Positions 42,586-51,066 of a DNA stretch of 64,000 nt are shown in pieces. The notes below the pieces were generated by a model that saw only the letters and a program-made list of their open reading frames with translations, did not search any database and was not told the DNA's origin. Positions within the stretch are counted from its first letter, which is position 1, and each line of letters opens with the position of its first letter. Source of the DNA: Natrialba aegyptia DSM 13077 (GTDB lineage: Archaea; Halobacteriota; Halobacteria; Halobacteriales; Natrialbaceae); contig NZ_AOIP01000016.1 in NCBI RefSeq assembly GCF_000337535.1, positions 1 through 64,000 on the forward strand, written 5' to 3'. A program made the translations under genes and the position numbers.

Positions 42586-42993
42586 CTACTCGACGTCCCG
42601 GTCTGCGATCTGCGTGCGGATCTCCGTCGCCCGATCGCGAACCCACGAGAGATACCGCTCGATTTCGGTCGGCGTCGCGCCGTAGAAGGAGGCGACCCAG
42701 TTAACGTCGGCCCAGGGGAGCGTCACGAGGTAGGTCGCGAGGGTATCCTTCCCGGCCTGCACGACCTCCGGCGGGACGCCGCGCTCGCCGGTCCCCTCCT
42801 CGACGAAGCCGTTCACATCGAAGTAGACGTCGGCGTAGCGCCGCGCGTCTTCGGGGCTGTCGAAAACGATCTCGGTGTGTTCGGGGGCCTCGAAGCGATA
42901 GCGCTCGCCGGTATCGGTCGCGACGATCCGAACGCCAAGCACGTACTCCTCGACGACGGCCTCGGTCTCGGGTGCAGTATCGGACGTTGCCAT
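42586..42993 (-). CDS. Conserved haloarchaeal protein, unknown function
   Basis: A 135-residue soluble protein: EEYVLGVRIVATDTGERYRF and EIVFDSPEDARRYADVYFDV form a beta-alpha fold, followed by helical WADVNWVASFYGATPTEIER and a terminal helix. The C-terminal half contains a WADVNWVASFYG segment like a helix-turn-helix of RHH or sigma-like regulators (targets by DUF only). Start at ATG 42993, directly after which the family-like sequence begins; a longer open frame to 43485 is antisense to the reductase-UbiA gene. No function assigned. Confidence 0.7.
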   Translation of the reverse strand: MATSDTAPETEAVVEEYVLGVRIVATDTGERYRFEAPEHTEIVFDSPEDARRYADVYFDVNGFVEEGTGERGVPPEVVQAGKDTLATYLVTLPWADVNWVASFYGATPTEIERYLSWVRDRATEIRTQIADRDVE

Positions 42994-43140
42994 GACGGTC
43001 TCTCTACCCCCACCGGGACTCGAAATAGTATTAAACGTTGATATGATCTCTATTGTGCACTCGGGAGCACTTCGTACCGACCCCATCAAGCACCGTCTTT
43101 TAGGACGGCCGCGTCCCACGGTGAGACGATCACGGCGACG

Positions 43141-44664
43141 ATGAACGTCCTGCTCGTCCTCGGCCACCCCCGGACCGACAGCCTGTGCGGGTCGCTGGCC
43201 GCCGCATACCGCGACGGGGCGCTCGAGGCCGGCGTCGACGTTCGCGAACTCGCCGTCGCCGAACTCGCGTTCGATCCGGACGTCCACGAGGTCTCTCCCA
43301 GCGACCAGCGACTGGAACCCGACCTCCGCGAGGCCCGGGAATCGATCCGCTGGGCGGACCACCTCGTCTTCGTCTACCCGAACTGGTGGGGGACGATGCC
43401 GGCGCGGCTCAAGGGCTTCTTCGACCGCGTCTTCACGCCCGGCTTCGCGTTCGTCGAGTACGACGAGGGGGAGGGCGCGGGCCACGAAGGGCTACTGGAC
43501 GACACGACCGCCGAATTGCTCGTCACGATGGACATGCCCCCGTGGGTCTACCGCTGGATCTACCGCCAGCCGGGAACCAACGCCGTCAAACGCGCGACGC
43601 TCGGCTACGCCGGCATCCGAACCACCCGTGTCACGACGCTCGGGTCGGTCGAGGAGTCGACGCCCGACGAACGCGAGGCGTGGCTCGAAAAAGCAACCCG
43701 GCTGGGGCGCAGCCTCGACGACGGCCCCGATTCCCGCTCGACGCGCGTTCGCCGCCGGACGACGGCGTGGCTCAAAGCCCTTCGACTGCAATTCTACCCG
43801 ATGGCGTGGGCGGCGTACACGATCGGCGCGCTGGCGGCAGCAGGTTCGAGCGATACCGTCTCGTCGCTCCCGTACTGGCTCGGCTTCGCCTTCCTGTTCT
43901 TTCTCGAGGCGGCGACGGTACTCTCCAACGAGTTCATCGACTACCCGTCCGACCGCGAAAACACGTTCGCCGGTCCCTTCACCGGCGGTTCGGGGGTGCT
44001 CGTCGACGGTGAACTCGACTTCGCGGCGCTGCGCCGCGGAATCGGGGTCGCGCTCCTGTTCGCCGTCGGTGCCGGCGGGGCTGCCCTCGCCGTCAGCCCC
44101 GGACCGATCCTCACCACGGCAGCCGTCATGATCGCCCTCGGCGTGCTGGCGCTCGGCTACACGTTCCCGCCGCTCGAGTTCTCCTACCGAACGCTCGGTG
44201 AACTCGACGTGGCCCTCACCCACAGCACCGGCGTCTTGCTGTGCGGGTACGTCGTCCAGGGCGGTGCGGCGACCGACTCGCTGCCGTGGTTGCTTTCGAT
44301 CCCGTTTCTGCTGGCCGTGCTCCCGTCGATCACGCTGGCGGGCGTTCCGGACCGCGCCGCCGATCGGAGCGCCGACAAGGAGACGATCGCCGTCCGCTTC
44401 GGAATCGATGGCGCTGCGACCGTCGCGGCGGCGACTGCGCTGCTTGCCAGCCTGACGGGGGTCGTCTGGGCGGCCCTCGGTGTTGGGGGCGGCCTCTACG
44501 GGCCGCTGGTCGCCCTCAGCGTGCCCCACGCGCTCGCACTCGTCTGGCTCCTTCGAACTCGATTGGGAAACCGGACGACCCCCGCTCGCATCGACGGGCT
44601 GATGGTTGCGTCGCTAAGCTTTCTGGTCTGGTTCGCCACCGTGCCGCTGCTCAATCTCATCTGA
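43141..44664 (+). CDS. Fusion: flavodoxin-fold quinone reductase and UbiA prenyltransferase
   Basis: A 507-residue two-domain protein. Residues 1-190 are an NQO-type flavodoxin_2 domain: VLGHPRTDS, the FVYPNWWGTMPARLKGFFDR loop (77-96) and FTPGFAF. Residues 215-507 are a UbiA membrane prenyltransferase with about eight or nine TM helices, first Asp-rich motif NEFIDYPSDREN (263-274) and second motif GVPDRAADRSADKETIAVRF (about 400-420). One frame spans both with no sign of a stop, so this is a true fusion. It may prenylate an aromatic acceptor reduced by its own flavin domain; substrate unknown. Confidence 0.85.
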   Translation: MNVLLVLGHPRTDSLCGSLAAAYRDGALEAGVDVRELAVAELAFDPDVHEVSPSDQRLEPDLREARESIRWADHLVFVYPNWWGTMPARLKGFFDRVFTPGFAFVEYDEGEGAGHEGLLDDTTAELLVTMDMPPWVYRWIYRQPGTNAVKRATLGYAGIRTTRVTTLGSVEESTPDEREAWLEKATRLGRSLDDGPDSRSTRVRRRTTAWLKALRLQFYPMAWAAYTIGALAAAGSSDTVSSLPYWLGFAFLFFLEAATVLSNEFIDYPSDRENTFAGPFTGGSGVLVDGELDFAALRRGIGVALLFAVGAGGAALAVSPGPILTTAAVMIALGVLALGYTFPPLEFSYRTLGELDVALTHSTGVLLCGYVVQGGAATDSLPWLLSIPFLLAVLPSITLAGVPDRAADRSADKETIAVRFGIDGAATVAAATALLASLTGVVWAALGVGGGLYGPLVALSVPHALALVWLLRTRLGNRTTPARIDGLMVASLSFLVWFATVPLLNLI

Positions 44665-44918
44665 TACCGGTCGGTTCCGGTTGTCTCTATTGACGCTCTA
44701 TCTTCGGGGTGGTTTATCGTGAAATATCCGCCCACTACATGTGCGTATTGACCAGTAAGCGTTCTATCAGGCCTGAACGAGGTTTGTCGGTCATACTGAA
44801 TACAGGGCACGTATCTTCCAGAACAGGAAATTCGATCGGGACTATTGAATTGGCCGATACAGGGAGATACGCGTTATCCACTTACGGACTTCACTAATCA
44901 AACCGGTTGGTGATTTCC

Positions 44919-45239
44919 CTACACGAGTGGGCTCGAATCGTCACCGAACCCACTCCCAGATGTCTCAACGACTTCCGTAACGGTACCCTCATACGCATCG
45001 TACCACTCTGTCCACCGCCGTTTCGCGCGTTTGTGGTCCGCATCCGCTCCAAACAACACGAGTGCGTCCGACGACTCCCGATAGTAGCTGACAAGAACCT
45101 CCTCACTATCCGGTGCATGCCACGTCTGCTTGCCCGGATATCCTTCTGTGTCCTCAGCAGCCGCTTGTATCGCGCCATTCAACTCGTGAAACTCCGTATC
45201 GTACTCACCCGGAGCGAGGCGGAACGTTACCAAATACAC
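44919..45239 (-). CDS. Antibiotic biosynthesis monooxygenase-like (ABM, dimeric ferredoxin fold) protein
   Basis: A 106-residue protein, MYLVTFRLAPGEYDTEFHEL and DTEGYPGKQTWHAPDSEEVL then VSYYRESSDALVLFGAD, RWTEWYDAYEGTVTEVVET. This alternation of strands and helices is that of ABM/DUF3291-like stress proteins. Catalytic role is uncertain. Convergent with nothing near; the region 44665-44918 before it and 45240-45448 after it hold no supported gene. Confidence 0.7.
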   Translation of the reverse strand: MYLVTFRLAPGEYDTEFHELNGAIQAAAEDTEGYPGKQTWHAPDSEEVLVSYYRESSDALVLFGADADHKRAKRRWTEWYDAYEGTVTEVVETSGSGFGDDSSPLV

Positions 45240-45448
45240 CAGGACGATTCACTCGTCCATGCGAACAAGACGCTTTCCCTCGGAGCATACAACGGGTAGC
45301 AACCAACGACTCGCTGACCCACGTCCAAGTCGGGTTTGGGATTCTGGCCACCCTCGCCGGAAACTTCACACCTATCCTTCGCAACTGAGAACACTCCTGT
45401 GAACACCCCTCTAAATCGGGTCTACGTGGGTCCCGTGGAGAGTATCTG

Positions 45449-46633
45449 ATGACACGACACAATAGCCAATCCGACAGGAATCGATTCGCAACCATCGCAG
45501 TCGGCGCAGCTGAAACCGAGATGCATCCTCATAGAGATGGAACGAACGACGTCGTCCCGCCGATTCATCTTTCGACTACGTTCGAGTGGGCCAGCGGGGA
45601 GGACGCCAATAAACACGACTATTCGCGCGAGAGCAATCCGACGCGGGCAGCTCTTGAAGAACAGTTAGCCCGCCTCGAAGGCGGCGAGTACGGGTTGGCG
45701 TTCGCCTCCGGAATGGCCGCCACATCGACGACGATGCTGTCGCTGGTCCCCCCGGGAGGCCACGTCGTCTCCTCGGATACCATCTATAGCGGAACCGAAA
45801 AACTGCTCACGGAACACATGGCCGGACATCTCGGCGTTGACATCGACTTTGTTGACGCCCGTGACCCCGACAACGTCGCCGATGCAGTCAACGCGGACAC
45901 TGACTTGATCTGGGCAGAAACACCGTCGAACCCCTTGATCAGGTTGTGCGATATCCAAACGATAGCCGACATCGCCGATGACCACGATGCCCTGTTCAGC
46001 GTGGATAGTACCTTTGCGAGTCCGTACTGTCAAGCCCCACTCGAACTGGGTGCCGACATCGCTGTCCACAGCACTACCAAGTATCTCAACGGGCACTCCG
46101 ACTCGATCGGTGGTGCCGTTATCACCGACGATGAGGGAGTTTACGAGCAATTGGCGTTCGCACAGCGGGTTGGGCTTGGGAATATGCTTTCGCCGTTCGA
46201 CTGCTACCTCGTTGCACGAGGCATCAAGACGCTGCCCGCGCGGATGGAATCTCACGAGCAGAACGCGATGGCAGTTGCCCGGTTCCTCGAAAGCCACGAT
46301 CGGGTCGCTCGGGTTCACTACCCGGGTCTTGAAAGCCACCCGCAACACGATCTTGCGACTGAGCAGATGTCGGGGTACAGCGGGATGCTGTCCTTCGAGT
46401 TCGACGGTACGCTCATCGAACTTGAGGCGTTCATCGAGGGCCTTGAGGTATTCACGCCGGGAGCCAGTCTCGGTGGGGTCGAGAGCCTTGTCGAGGTGCC
46501 GTCACTAATGATCCCCGACGAGTTCAGTCGGAGTGAGGATTCAGCGGAGATCCCGGAGACGTTGGTCCGGGTATCCGTTGGCCTCGAAGACGCCGATGAC
46601 CTCTGCGAGGATCTCCGGAGGGCGCTACCGTAG
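45449..46633 (+). CDS. PLP-dependent cystathionine gamma-synthase/lyase family enzyme
   Basis: A 394-residue fold-I PLP enzyme in the Cys/Met family. FATIAVGAAE near the start, YSRESNPTRAALEEQLARLE (58-77), FASGMAATST and PLP-Lys211 in HSTTKYLNGHSDSIGG are clear. Shorter than MetY and lacking its insert, it is closer to cystathionine gamma-synthase or gamma-lyase, or methionine gamma-lyase; these cannot be separated here. It may link with metY at 37421 in sulfur amino acid conversion. Codon use is slightly less GC-biased than in nearby genes. The MOSC gene is convergent. Confidence 0.9.
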   Translation: MTRHNSQSDRNRFATIAVGAAETEMHPHRDGTNDVVPPIHLSTTFEWASGEDANKHDYSRESNPTRAALEEQLARLEGGEYGLAFASGMAATSTTMLSLVPPGGHVVSSDTIYSGTEKLLTEHMAGHLGVDIDFVDARDPDNVADAVNADTDLIWAETPSNPLIRLCDIQTIADIADDHDALFSVDSTFASPYCQAPLELGADIAVHSTTKYLNGHSDSIGGAVITDDEGVYEQLAFAQRVGLGNMLSPFDCYLVARGIKTLPARMESHEQNAMAVARFLESHDRVARVHYPGLESHPQHDLATEQMSGYSGMLSFEFDGTLIELEAFIEGLEVFTPGASLGGVESLVEVPSLMIPDEFSRSEDSAEIPETLVRVSVGLEDADDLCEDLRRALP

Positions 46634-46743
46634 GCGCACGTTCTTCTCTCCCTCGACGACCCGTACTACAAGCGGGTCGATCGCCCACTAGATATGGTAG
46701 CCGCGAGCGGAATACGAACTGTTTCTAAACGAGAGAACGCGGA

Positions 46744-47235
46744 TTATTCGAGCGGTTCGATTACGTCTCCGGGGCGAATCATCCCGTCTTCGAGAATGTC
46801 CACTCGGAGCCCACCTCGGTGGGTGAGTGCCTGCAATACGCCGTCCTGAGTGATGCGCTGAAGATGGTTGCAGGGTTCACACAGCCGATCGCCCCGACAG
46901 ATGGCGTCACCGACTCGGAATCGTTGTCCAACGAGATGATTGAGTGCGACATCACGGGTTTCGATGTTTCGTCGGTGTTCTCCCGGTGCGAGTTCGATTC
47001 CCGATTCACGTTCGATTGCTGTTACAGCCTCTTGCTCGATCAACGTGAGGTCGTACCCATCGTGGCGTTCCTCATCTGGCTCCCACTTGACGAAGGTTCC
47101 CGTCTCAATCTCGCTAAAGTAGCGATCACCTCGGAGTCCCTTCCCAGCAACTGCTTCAACGTCGGTCTGTTCTTCCATCTCCGCTTCGGCTTCAGGTGCG
47201 ATAAAAATCCGTTCGACGGTGCCACTCCCGGTCAT
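46744..47235 (-). CDS. MOSC domain-containing protein
   Basis: A 163-residue single MOSC domain (MOCO sulfurase C-terminal fold): VEAVAGKGLRGDRYFSEIET, LTLIEQEAVTAIERESGIEL, PGEHRRNIETRDVALNHLVG, and RGDRLCEPCNHLQRI with the conserved Cys pair (about 119-122) thought to carry sulfur or bind metal. Stand-alone MOSC proteins may transfer sulfur or reduce N-hydroxylated compounds using molybdenum cofactor. Convergent with the PLP enzyme, which could supply sulfur; this is only inference. Confidence 0.9.
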   Translation of the reverse strand: MTGSGTVERIFIAPEAEAEMEEQTDVEAVAGKGLRGDRYFSEIETGTFVKWEPDEERHDGYDLTLIEQEAVTAIERESGIELAPGEHRRNIETRDVALNHLVGQRFRVGDAICRGDRLCEPCNHLQRITQDGVLQALTHRGGLRVDILEDGMIRPGDVIEPLE

Positions 47236-47656
47236 GTGTTCTATGCGCGTTTAACACAGTATAAACACTCGGATGTGGGTGTTGTTACCAAGGTAACTCA
47301 GCGGTATGTCCGCAAATCATACCGAGTAGCTGGGTCATTGGCTACCAAGTGAATAGATGAAGCCGCCGCGCTGAACTCCTCCTCAATATTCAGCAGGTGG
47401 TTTTTGGAAAATCTCGGATAGACCGATAGCTGCTTCGGTAACTCCTTCGCCTGTACTTATCGAATCTGGGTACCCACATAGTAGATGTAAGACCTGTTTT
47501 ATGACCTCCCCGGGAGTGGGCCAGTGACAATCACACCGGAGACGGCTACGTCGGGAACGGGCGTGGAAGTCGAAGAACGCTGCCTCCGAAACGGGAACCA
47601 AACGTGCAGCGAACGTAACACCCTTTCCGACGAGACGCGTTTTCTTATCCACGCTC
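47236..47656. other. Gene-free intergenic stretch
   Basis: About 420 bases without a supported gene. It holds the promoter of the MOSC gene at its left end and that of the DUF5813 gene at its right. A minus frame across 47383-47658 lacks haloarchaeal codon bias and was not accepted. Confidence 0.5.
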
Positions 47657-48175
47657 ATGACGACACTCCCCGATTCTATCGATCGTGAACTCGCAGCACA
47701 CGAGGATTTCAAGGCGATCGACGACGATCGCTACGCGCTTACGACGACGGTATTCGACGCAATCGTCACAGCAGCGGATGCAACAGGAAAGCGCGACGGG
47801 CGGGTGACGATCACGGTAACCCTGCCGACGCTCGACGCCGCCGTCGCGGGGGAAACCGTCGCGCCAGTCGTCGAGGACGGCTGGTTCGAAACCCTGGAGC
47901 GGCGACTCGAGGACGCGTTTACCGTCGCCCGGACGGATACCCACGACGAACCGCAGATCGACCGCGACGCCGATACCGTGACCGTCGTCCTCGAGTTCAC
48001 CGCCTGGGATGCGCGGGACGGCGTCGAGGATGCCAAGGCACTCATCGAGTTCATCGAGGGGACGTTTGCACAGGGGATCGTGCCCGGCTACGAGTACGGC
48101 GGCCCGGCGGCGACGCTCCTCGAGAGTGCACAGGACCGCGGCCAGCAACCGCAAAACAGCGATACGCCGATGTGA
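47657..48175 (+). CDS. DUF5813 family haloarchaeal protein
   Basis: A 172-residue soluble acidic protein of the haloarchaeal DUF5813 family: RYALTTTVFDAIVTAADATG, then RVTITVTLPTLDAAVAGETV and VVLEFTAWDARDGVEDAKAL, ending PGYEYGGPAATLLESAQ. It has beta strands followed by helices and no catalytic motif. It is convergent with the Lrp/TrkA pair. Function unknown. Confidence 0.8.
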   Translation: MTTLPDSIDRELAAHEDFKAIDDDRYALTTTVFDAIVTAADATGKRDGRVTITVTLPTLDAAVAGETVAPVVEDGWFETLERRLEDAFTVARTDTHDEPQIDRDADTVTVVLEFTAWDARDGVEDAKALIEFIEGTFAQGIVPGYEYGGPAATLLESAQDRGQQPQNSDTPM

Positions 48176-48190
48176 CCGGTCGGTGCCGCG

Positions 48191-48421
48191 TTAGTCCATC
48201 GCGATGTACGTTTGCGTGTCTTCGACGCCGTCGATGCCCTGTATCTGTGTCGCTGCGATTTCCTTGACTGCGGCGGGCGTCTCGACGCGTGCCTTGGCGA
48301 TAATATCGACGTCGCCGGCGACGATGTGTGCCGACTGAACGCCGTCGATCGCGGTCATTTCGTTTCGCAGTCGGTCCGCCTCGCCCGTGTTCGCTTTGAC
48401 CATAACGAATGCTGTAACCAT
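48191..48421 (-). CDS. Lrp/AsnC ligand-binding (RAM) domain protein
   Basis: A 76-residue protein that is a RAM domain alone, without an HTH: AFVMVKANTGEADRLRNEM, then VQSAHIVAGDVDIIAKARV and GIDGVEDTQTYIAMD. Such stand-alone RAM proteins bind amino acids or other small effectors. It starts one base inside the stop of the TrkA gene (TGATG overlap at 48419-48423), so it is cotranslated and could be a sensor of the potassium-uptake regulator. Confidence 0.92.
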   Translation of the reverse strand: MVTAFVMVKANTGEADRLRNEMTAIDGVQSAHIVAGDVDIIAKARVETPAAVKEIAATQIQGIDGVEDTQTYIAMD

Positions 48422-49146
48422 CAGTGGATCCCTCCAGTATCAGCGTCGATGCCGGGATCGGCGTCTGCGTTAGCGGTCGCTTGCTTCGGATCTTCGCCGA
48501 CCAGCAACTGACGAACCTCGCTCAACACCGCGAAATCAGCCAGGACGATAAGCCGATCCCCGACCGCGAGCGACTCGTCTTCGGACGGGATTCCGAGCGG
48601 CTGCTCGTGCTTGCCGAAGGCGAGAACCGTCGCGTCGGCCGGGAGTTCCAGTTCGCTGATCGTGTATCCGTTGACGGGTGCCGCCTCGGTGATCGTTAAC
48701 TCGACGATCTGCAGGTGCGGGGCGATATCCGCGATCGCGCGAATCGTCCCGCCGAGAAGGGCGTTCTTCGCGCCGATCGCACCCAGTCGCTCGGGGTAGA
48801 TCACCTCGTCGACCGCATCCGCGTACTTGCGGTAGATACCCTCTCGATAGGCCTCGTCGATGCGCATGACCGTCCGACAGCCGTGGTACTTGGCGATCAT
48901 ACAGGCCGTGAAGTTGACGTTCAGATCGCCGGTCAGGGCACCGAGGACATCCGCTTGCGCGATGCCGGCCTCGTCGAGAACGTCCTCGCGCGACCCGTCA
49001 CCCTCGACGACGGTGAACTCCTGCGTCCGGGCGCGCCTGATCATCGCCTCATCGTGCTCGATGATCGTCACGTCGTGGTCTTCCTCGCGCAGGACACGCG
49101 CCGTCCGAAGGCCAACACGGCCAGCACCGATAATCACGAACCGCAT
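48421..49146 (-). CDS. TrkA family potassium-channel/transport regulator
   Basis: A 241-residue RCK protein: a Rossmann TrkA-N domain with VIIGAGRVG (4-12) binding NAD(H) or nucleotide, DVTIIEHDEAMIRR (acidic end of strand 2) and GDGSREDVLDEAGI, then a TrkA-C domain (about 150-225: ELTITEAAPVNGYTISELEL). It would gate a Trk/Ktr-type membrane channel encoded elsewhere. Start chosen at ATG 49146 (MRFVIIGAG); nine residues upstream are possible. The RAM-domain gene overlaps its stop. Confidence 0.9.
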   Translation of the reverse strand: MRFVIIGAGRVGLRTARVLREEDHDVTIIEHDEAMIRRARTQEFTVVEGDGSREDVLDEAGIAQADVLGALTGDLNVNFTACMIAKYHGCRTVMRIDEAYREGIYRKYADAVDEVIYPERLGAIGAKNALLGGTIRAIADIAPHLQIVELTITEAAPVNGYTISELELPADATVLAFGKHEQPLGIPSEDESLAVGDRLIVLADFAVLSEVRQLLVGEDPKQATANADADPGIDADTGGIH

Positions 49147-49270
49147 GGACTGGGGTACGTTCGCACCCATCAATAAGGTTGTGCCACAGAATCACACAAC
49201 TCGGGTCACGACGAGGGTTAACACCGGTCAGTCACACCATCGGATTGATTTGTGTCATTATCAACCGGAG

Positions 49271-49492
49271 ATGGCTGGTTTAATGACTCCTGAGGACGAA
49301 ATGGATCGTGTCCGGGTTGGCAACTACCTACCACCACAACCACCTATCGACCACCCGGACACACGGTCTCGATACCGTTCTCGACTCGGCGAGGTTCGGC
49401 TCTATACAGTGACAGCAGTGACCTCGACCGAACGCTGGCAGACGCCGGAGGGAACAGCGTGGGCGAACGAGGAAGTGATAATCTGTCAGTAG
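49271..49492 (+). CDS. Possible 73-residue haloarchaeal protein
   Basis: A short frame reading MAGLMTPEDEMDRVRVGNYL, PPQPPIDHPDTRSRYRSRLG and EVRLYTVTAVTSTERWQTPE, then GTAWANEEVIICQ. Codon choice is mixed but the peptide looks protein-like, with a Pro-rich loop and a small beta part. It is the only candidate in the stretch 49147-49613. A start at 49283 is also possible. Family not recognised. Confidence 0.45.
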   Translation: MAGLMTPEDEMDRVRVGNYLPPQPPIDHPDTRSRYRSRLGEVRLYTVTAVTSTERWQTPEGTAWANEEVIICQ

Positions 49493-49613
49493 CTTGCCGG
49501 TAGCCCGTCACCGTCTTCAGGATACCAAGCAGAGAGCAGTGGAGGAGTACTCGATGGCGAGGACGAGGCAGCTCAGCGAACGAGTCGGCAAGATATTGCC
49601 ATAGGAGACGCGG

Positions 49614-49889
49614 TCAGGGTTCGACGTACTGGCGCTCCCACTGCCGACGGTCTTCGATCGCGCGTCGACCATCGTCGCTGATCGCATAGTAGTTCGTTCG
49701 TCGATCGAGTTCACCTTTCTCGACGAGTTCCTTATTGACAAGGGTGTCGAGGTTGGGGTACAACCGTCCGTGGTTGATCTCGGCGCTGTAGTAGGTCTCG
49801 ATCTCGTCCTTTACGTCTTGGCCGGATGGCTGGTCCGCTCCTGCGATGACGTACAGGAGGTCCCGCTGGAACCCGGTCAGATCGTCCAT
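49614..49889 (-). CDS. PadR-family transcriptional regulator
   Basis: A 91-residue PadR-type winged helix: LTGFQRDLLYVIAGADQPSG (helix 1-2), QDVKDEIETYYSAEINHGRL (recognition region), YPNLDTLVNKELVEKGELDR and RTNYYAISDDGRRAIEDR (wing). It lacks the C-terminal dimerisation helix of long PadR proteins, as usual for the haloarchaeal type. A perfect palindrome, TGTGATCACA, lies 11 bases upstream of the start and suggests autorepression. Ligand and targets unknown. Confidence 0.92.
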   Translation of the reverse strand: MDDLTGFQRDLLYVIAGADQPSGQDVKDEIETYYSAEINHGRLYPNLDTLVNKELVEKGELDRRTNYYAISDDGRRAIEDRRQWERQYVEP

Positions 49890-49899
49890 GTTTCACCCA

Positions 49900-49909
49900 T
49901 GTGATCACA
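49900..49909. promoter_or_regulatory. Palindromic operator candidate upstream of padR
   Basis: TGTGATCACA is a perfect ten-base palindrome located between the padR ATG (49889) and its likely promoter. The position fits autoregulation. The rest of the gene-free stretch to 50211 shows no other element. Confidence 0.45.
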
Positions 49910-50211
49910 CCACGACACTGACTATTTGTTATCTATCGCGTATCTGGCCCGAGAACGGGGTTTCTGACGGACTACTGCGCGTTTGGAGGCGCTACTCGAG
50001 GCACCGGCCACACGGGGATCAAGCGCACGAACGCAATTCGAGCGAGGCGTCCCACGGGCGGCATCCGGATGGCATCCGCGAATTTGACTCGAATATACGG
50101 TATCCCTTGCTATCGAATGGCGAGATTAGCACGGCCTTGTGACCGCGTAATCCATCGCATAGCGGCTCCGGATAGTATCGTTTAGGTACGTCGGGCCGAG
50201 AGGCGGCGGAT

Positions 50212-50925
50212 ATGAACCACCAGCGTGCCACGCCGACGGTCGCCCAGGTCGCACTGATCGGCCTGTTCGTCACGGCGCTCGTCACGGCGCAGGTGACGGC
50301 TTCGAAGATCCTCGCGTTCTCGCTCCCGTTTTCACTCCCGATCATCGGCGCGGAACTCGCCCTCCCCGGGGCGGCGCTCGCGTACGCGGTGACCTTTCTC
50401 GCCAGCGACTGTTACGCGGAGTTGTACGGTCGGAAAGCCACGCAGATCGTCGTCAACGTCGGATTCGCGCTCAATTTCGTCGTGCTCGCGCTCGTCTGGT
50501 CGACCATCGCGGCACCGGCCGCCGATCCGGCCGTCGCAACGGAGTTCGCAACGGTACTCGGGGCGTCGACGAACGTCGTCCTCGGAAGCTTGCTCGCGTA
50601 CGTCGTCAGCCAGAACTGGGACGTGATCGTGTTCCACCGCATTCGAGCCCACACCGGCCGGGAGAAACTCTGGCTGCGCAATATCGCCTCCACGGCGAGC
50701 AGCCAGGCGATCGATACGGTCATCTTCGTCTCCGTGGCCTTCGCGATCGCGCCCGCTATCCTCGGCATCGGCACCGTCAGCGGCGGGAGTGCACTGCTCA
50801 CGCTGATCGTCGGCCAGTACTTGCTGAAACTTCTGATCGCCGTGCTCGATACGCCCGTCGTCTACGCCGTCGTGTCGATCGTCCGCTCGCGGGATGGGGT
50901 TGGGACGGCCGAGACGCCGTCGTAG
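50212..50925 (+). CDS. Queuosine-precursor-type transporter (YhhQ/VUT family)
   Basis: A 237-residue integral membrane protein with about six TM helices, of the VUT_1/YhhQ family: VTALVTAQVTASKILAFSL, then YAVTFLASDCYAELYGRKAT, VVSQNWDVIVFHRIRAHTG and NIASTASSQAIDTVIFVSVA. Bacterial YhhQ imports 7-cyano-7-deazaguanine; archaea need that base for archaeosine in tRNA, so import of an archaeosine precursor is a reasonable inference. Single gene, followed by the 7-bp tandem repeats. Confidence 0.88.
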   Translation: MNHQRATPTVAQVALIGLFVTALVTAQVTASKILAFSLPFSLPIIGAELALPGAALAYAVTFLASDCYAELYGRKATQIVVNVGFALNFVVLALVWSTIAAPAADPAVATEFATVLGASTNVVLGSLLAYVVSQNWDVIVFHRIRAHTGREKLWLRNIASTASSQAIDTVIFVSVAFAIAPAILGIGTVSGGSALLTLIVGQYLLKLLIAVLDTPVVYAVVSIVRSRDGVGTAETPS

Positions 50926-50953
50926 CTGCTATCGCCGACTCATAGTCCATGGG

Positions 50954-51016
50954 TCACGGCTCACGGTTCACGGTTCACGGCTCACGGCTCACGAGTTGCG
51001 AATTGCGAATTGCGAG
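50954..51016. repeat. Nine consecutive 7-bp units (TCACGGY and TTGCGAA types)
   Basis: Six units of the type TCACGGC/T (the last TCACGAG) at 50954-50995 are directly followed by three units of TTGCGAA/G at 50996-51016, all in phase at seven bases. It lies in the space between the transporter stop (50925) and the M29 start (51067). A heptameric array could vary in copy number by slippage and so change promoter spacing. Confidence 0.85.
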
Positions 51017-51066
51017 CCAGCGCCACAGACGATGACGATTTTATAGACCCGTCCACACGTCCCCGT

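Noticed and set aside
47383-47658. Minus-strand frame opposite the DUF5813 gene start
   Set aside because: Its ATG is the reverse of the TCATGA at the DUF5813 start and the peptide has no haloarchaeal codon bias.
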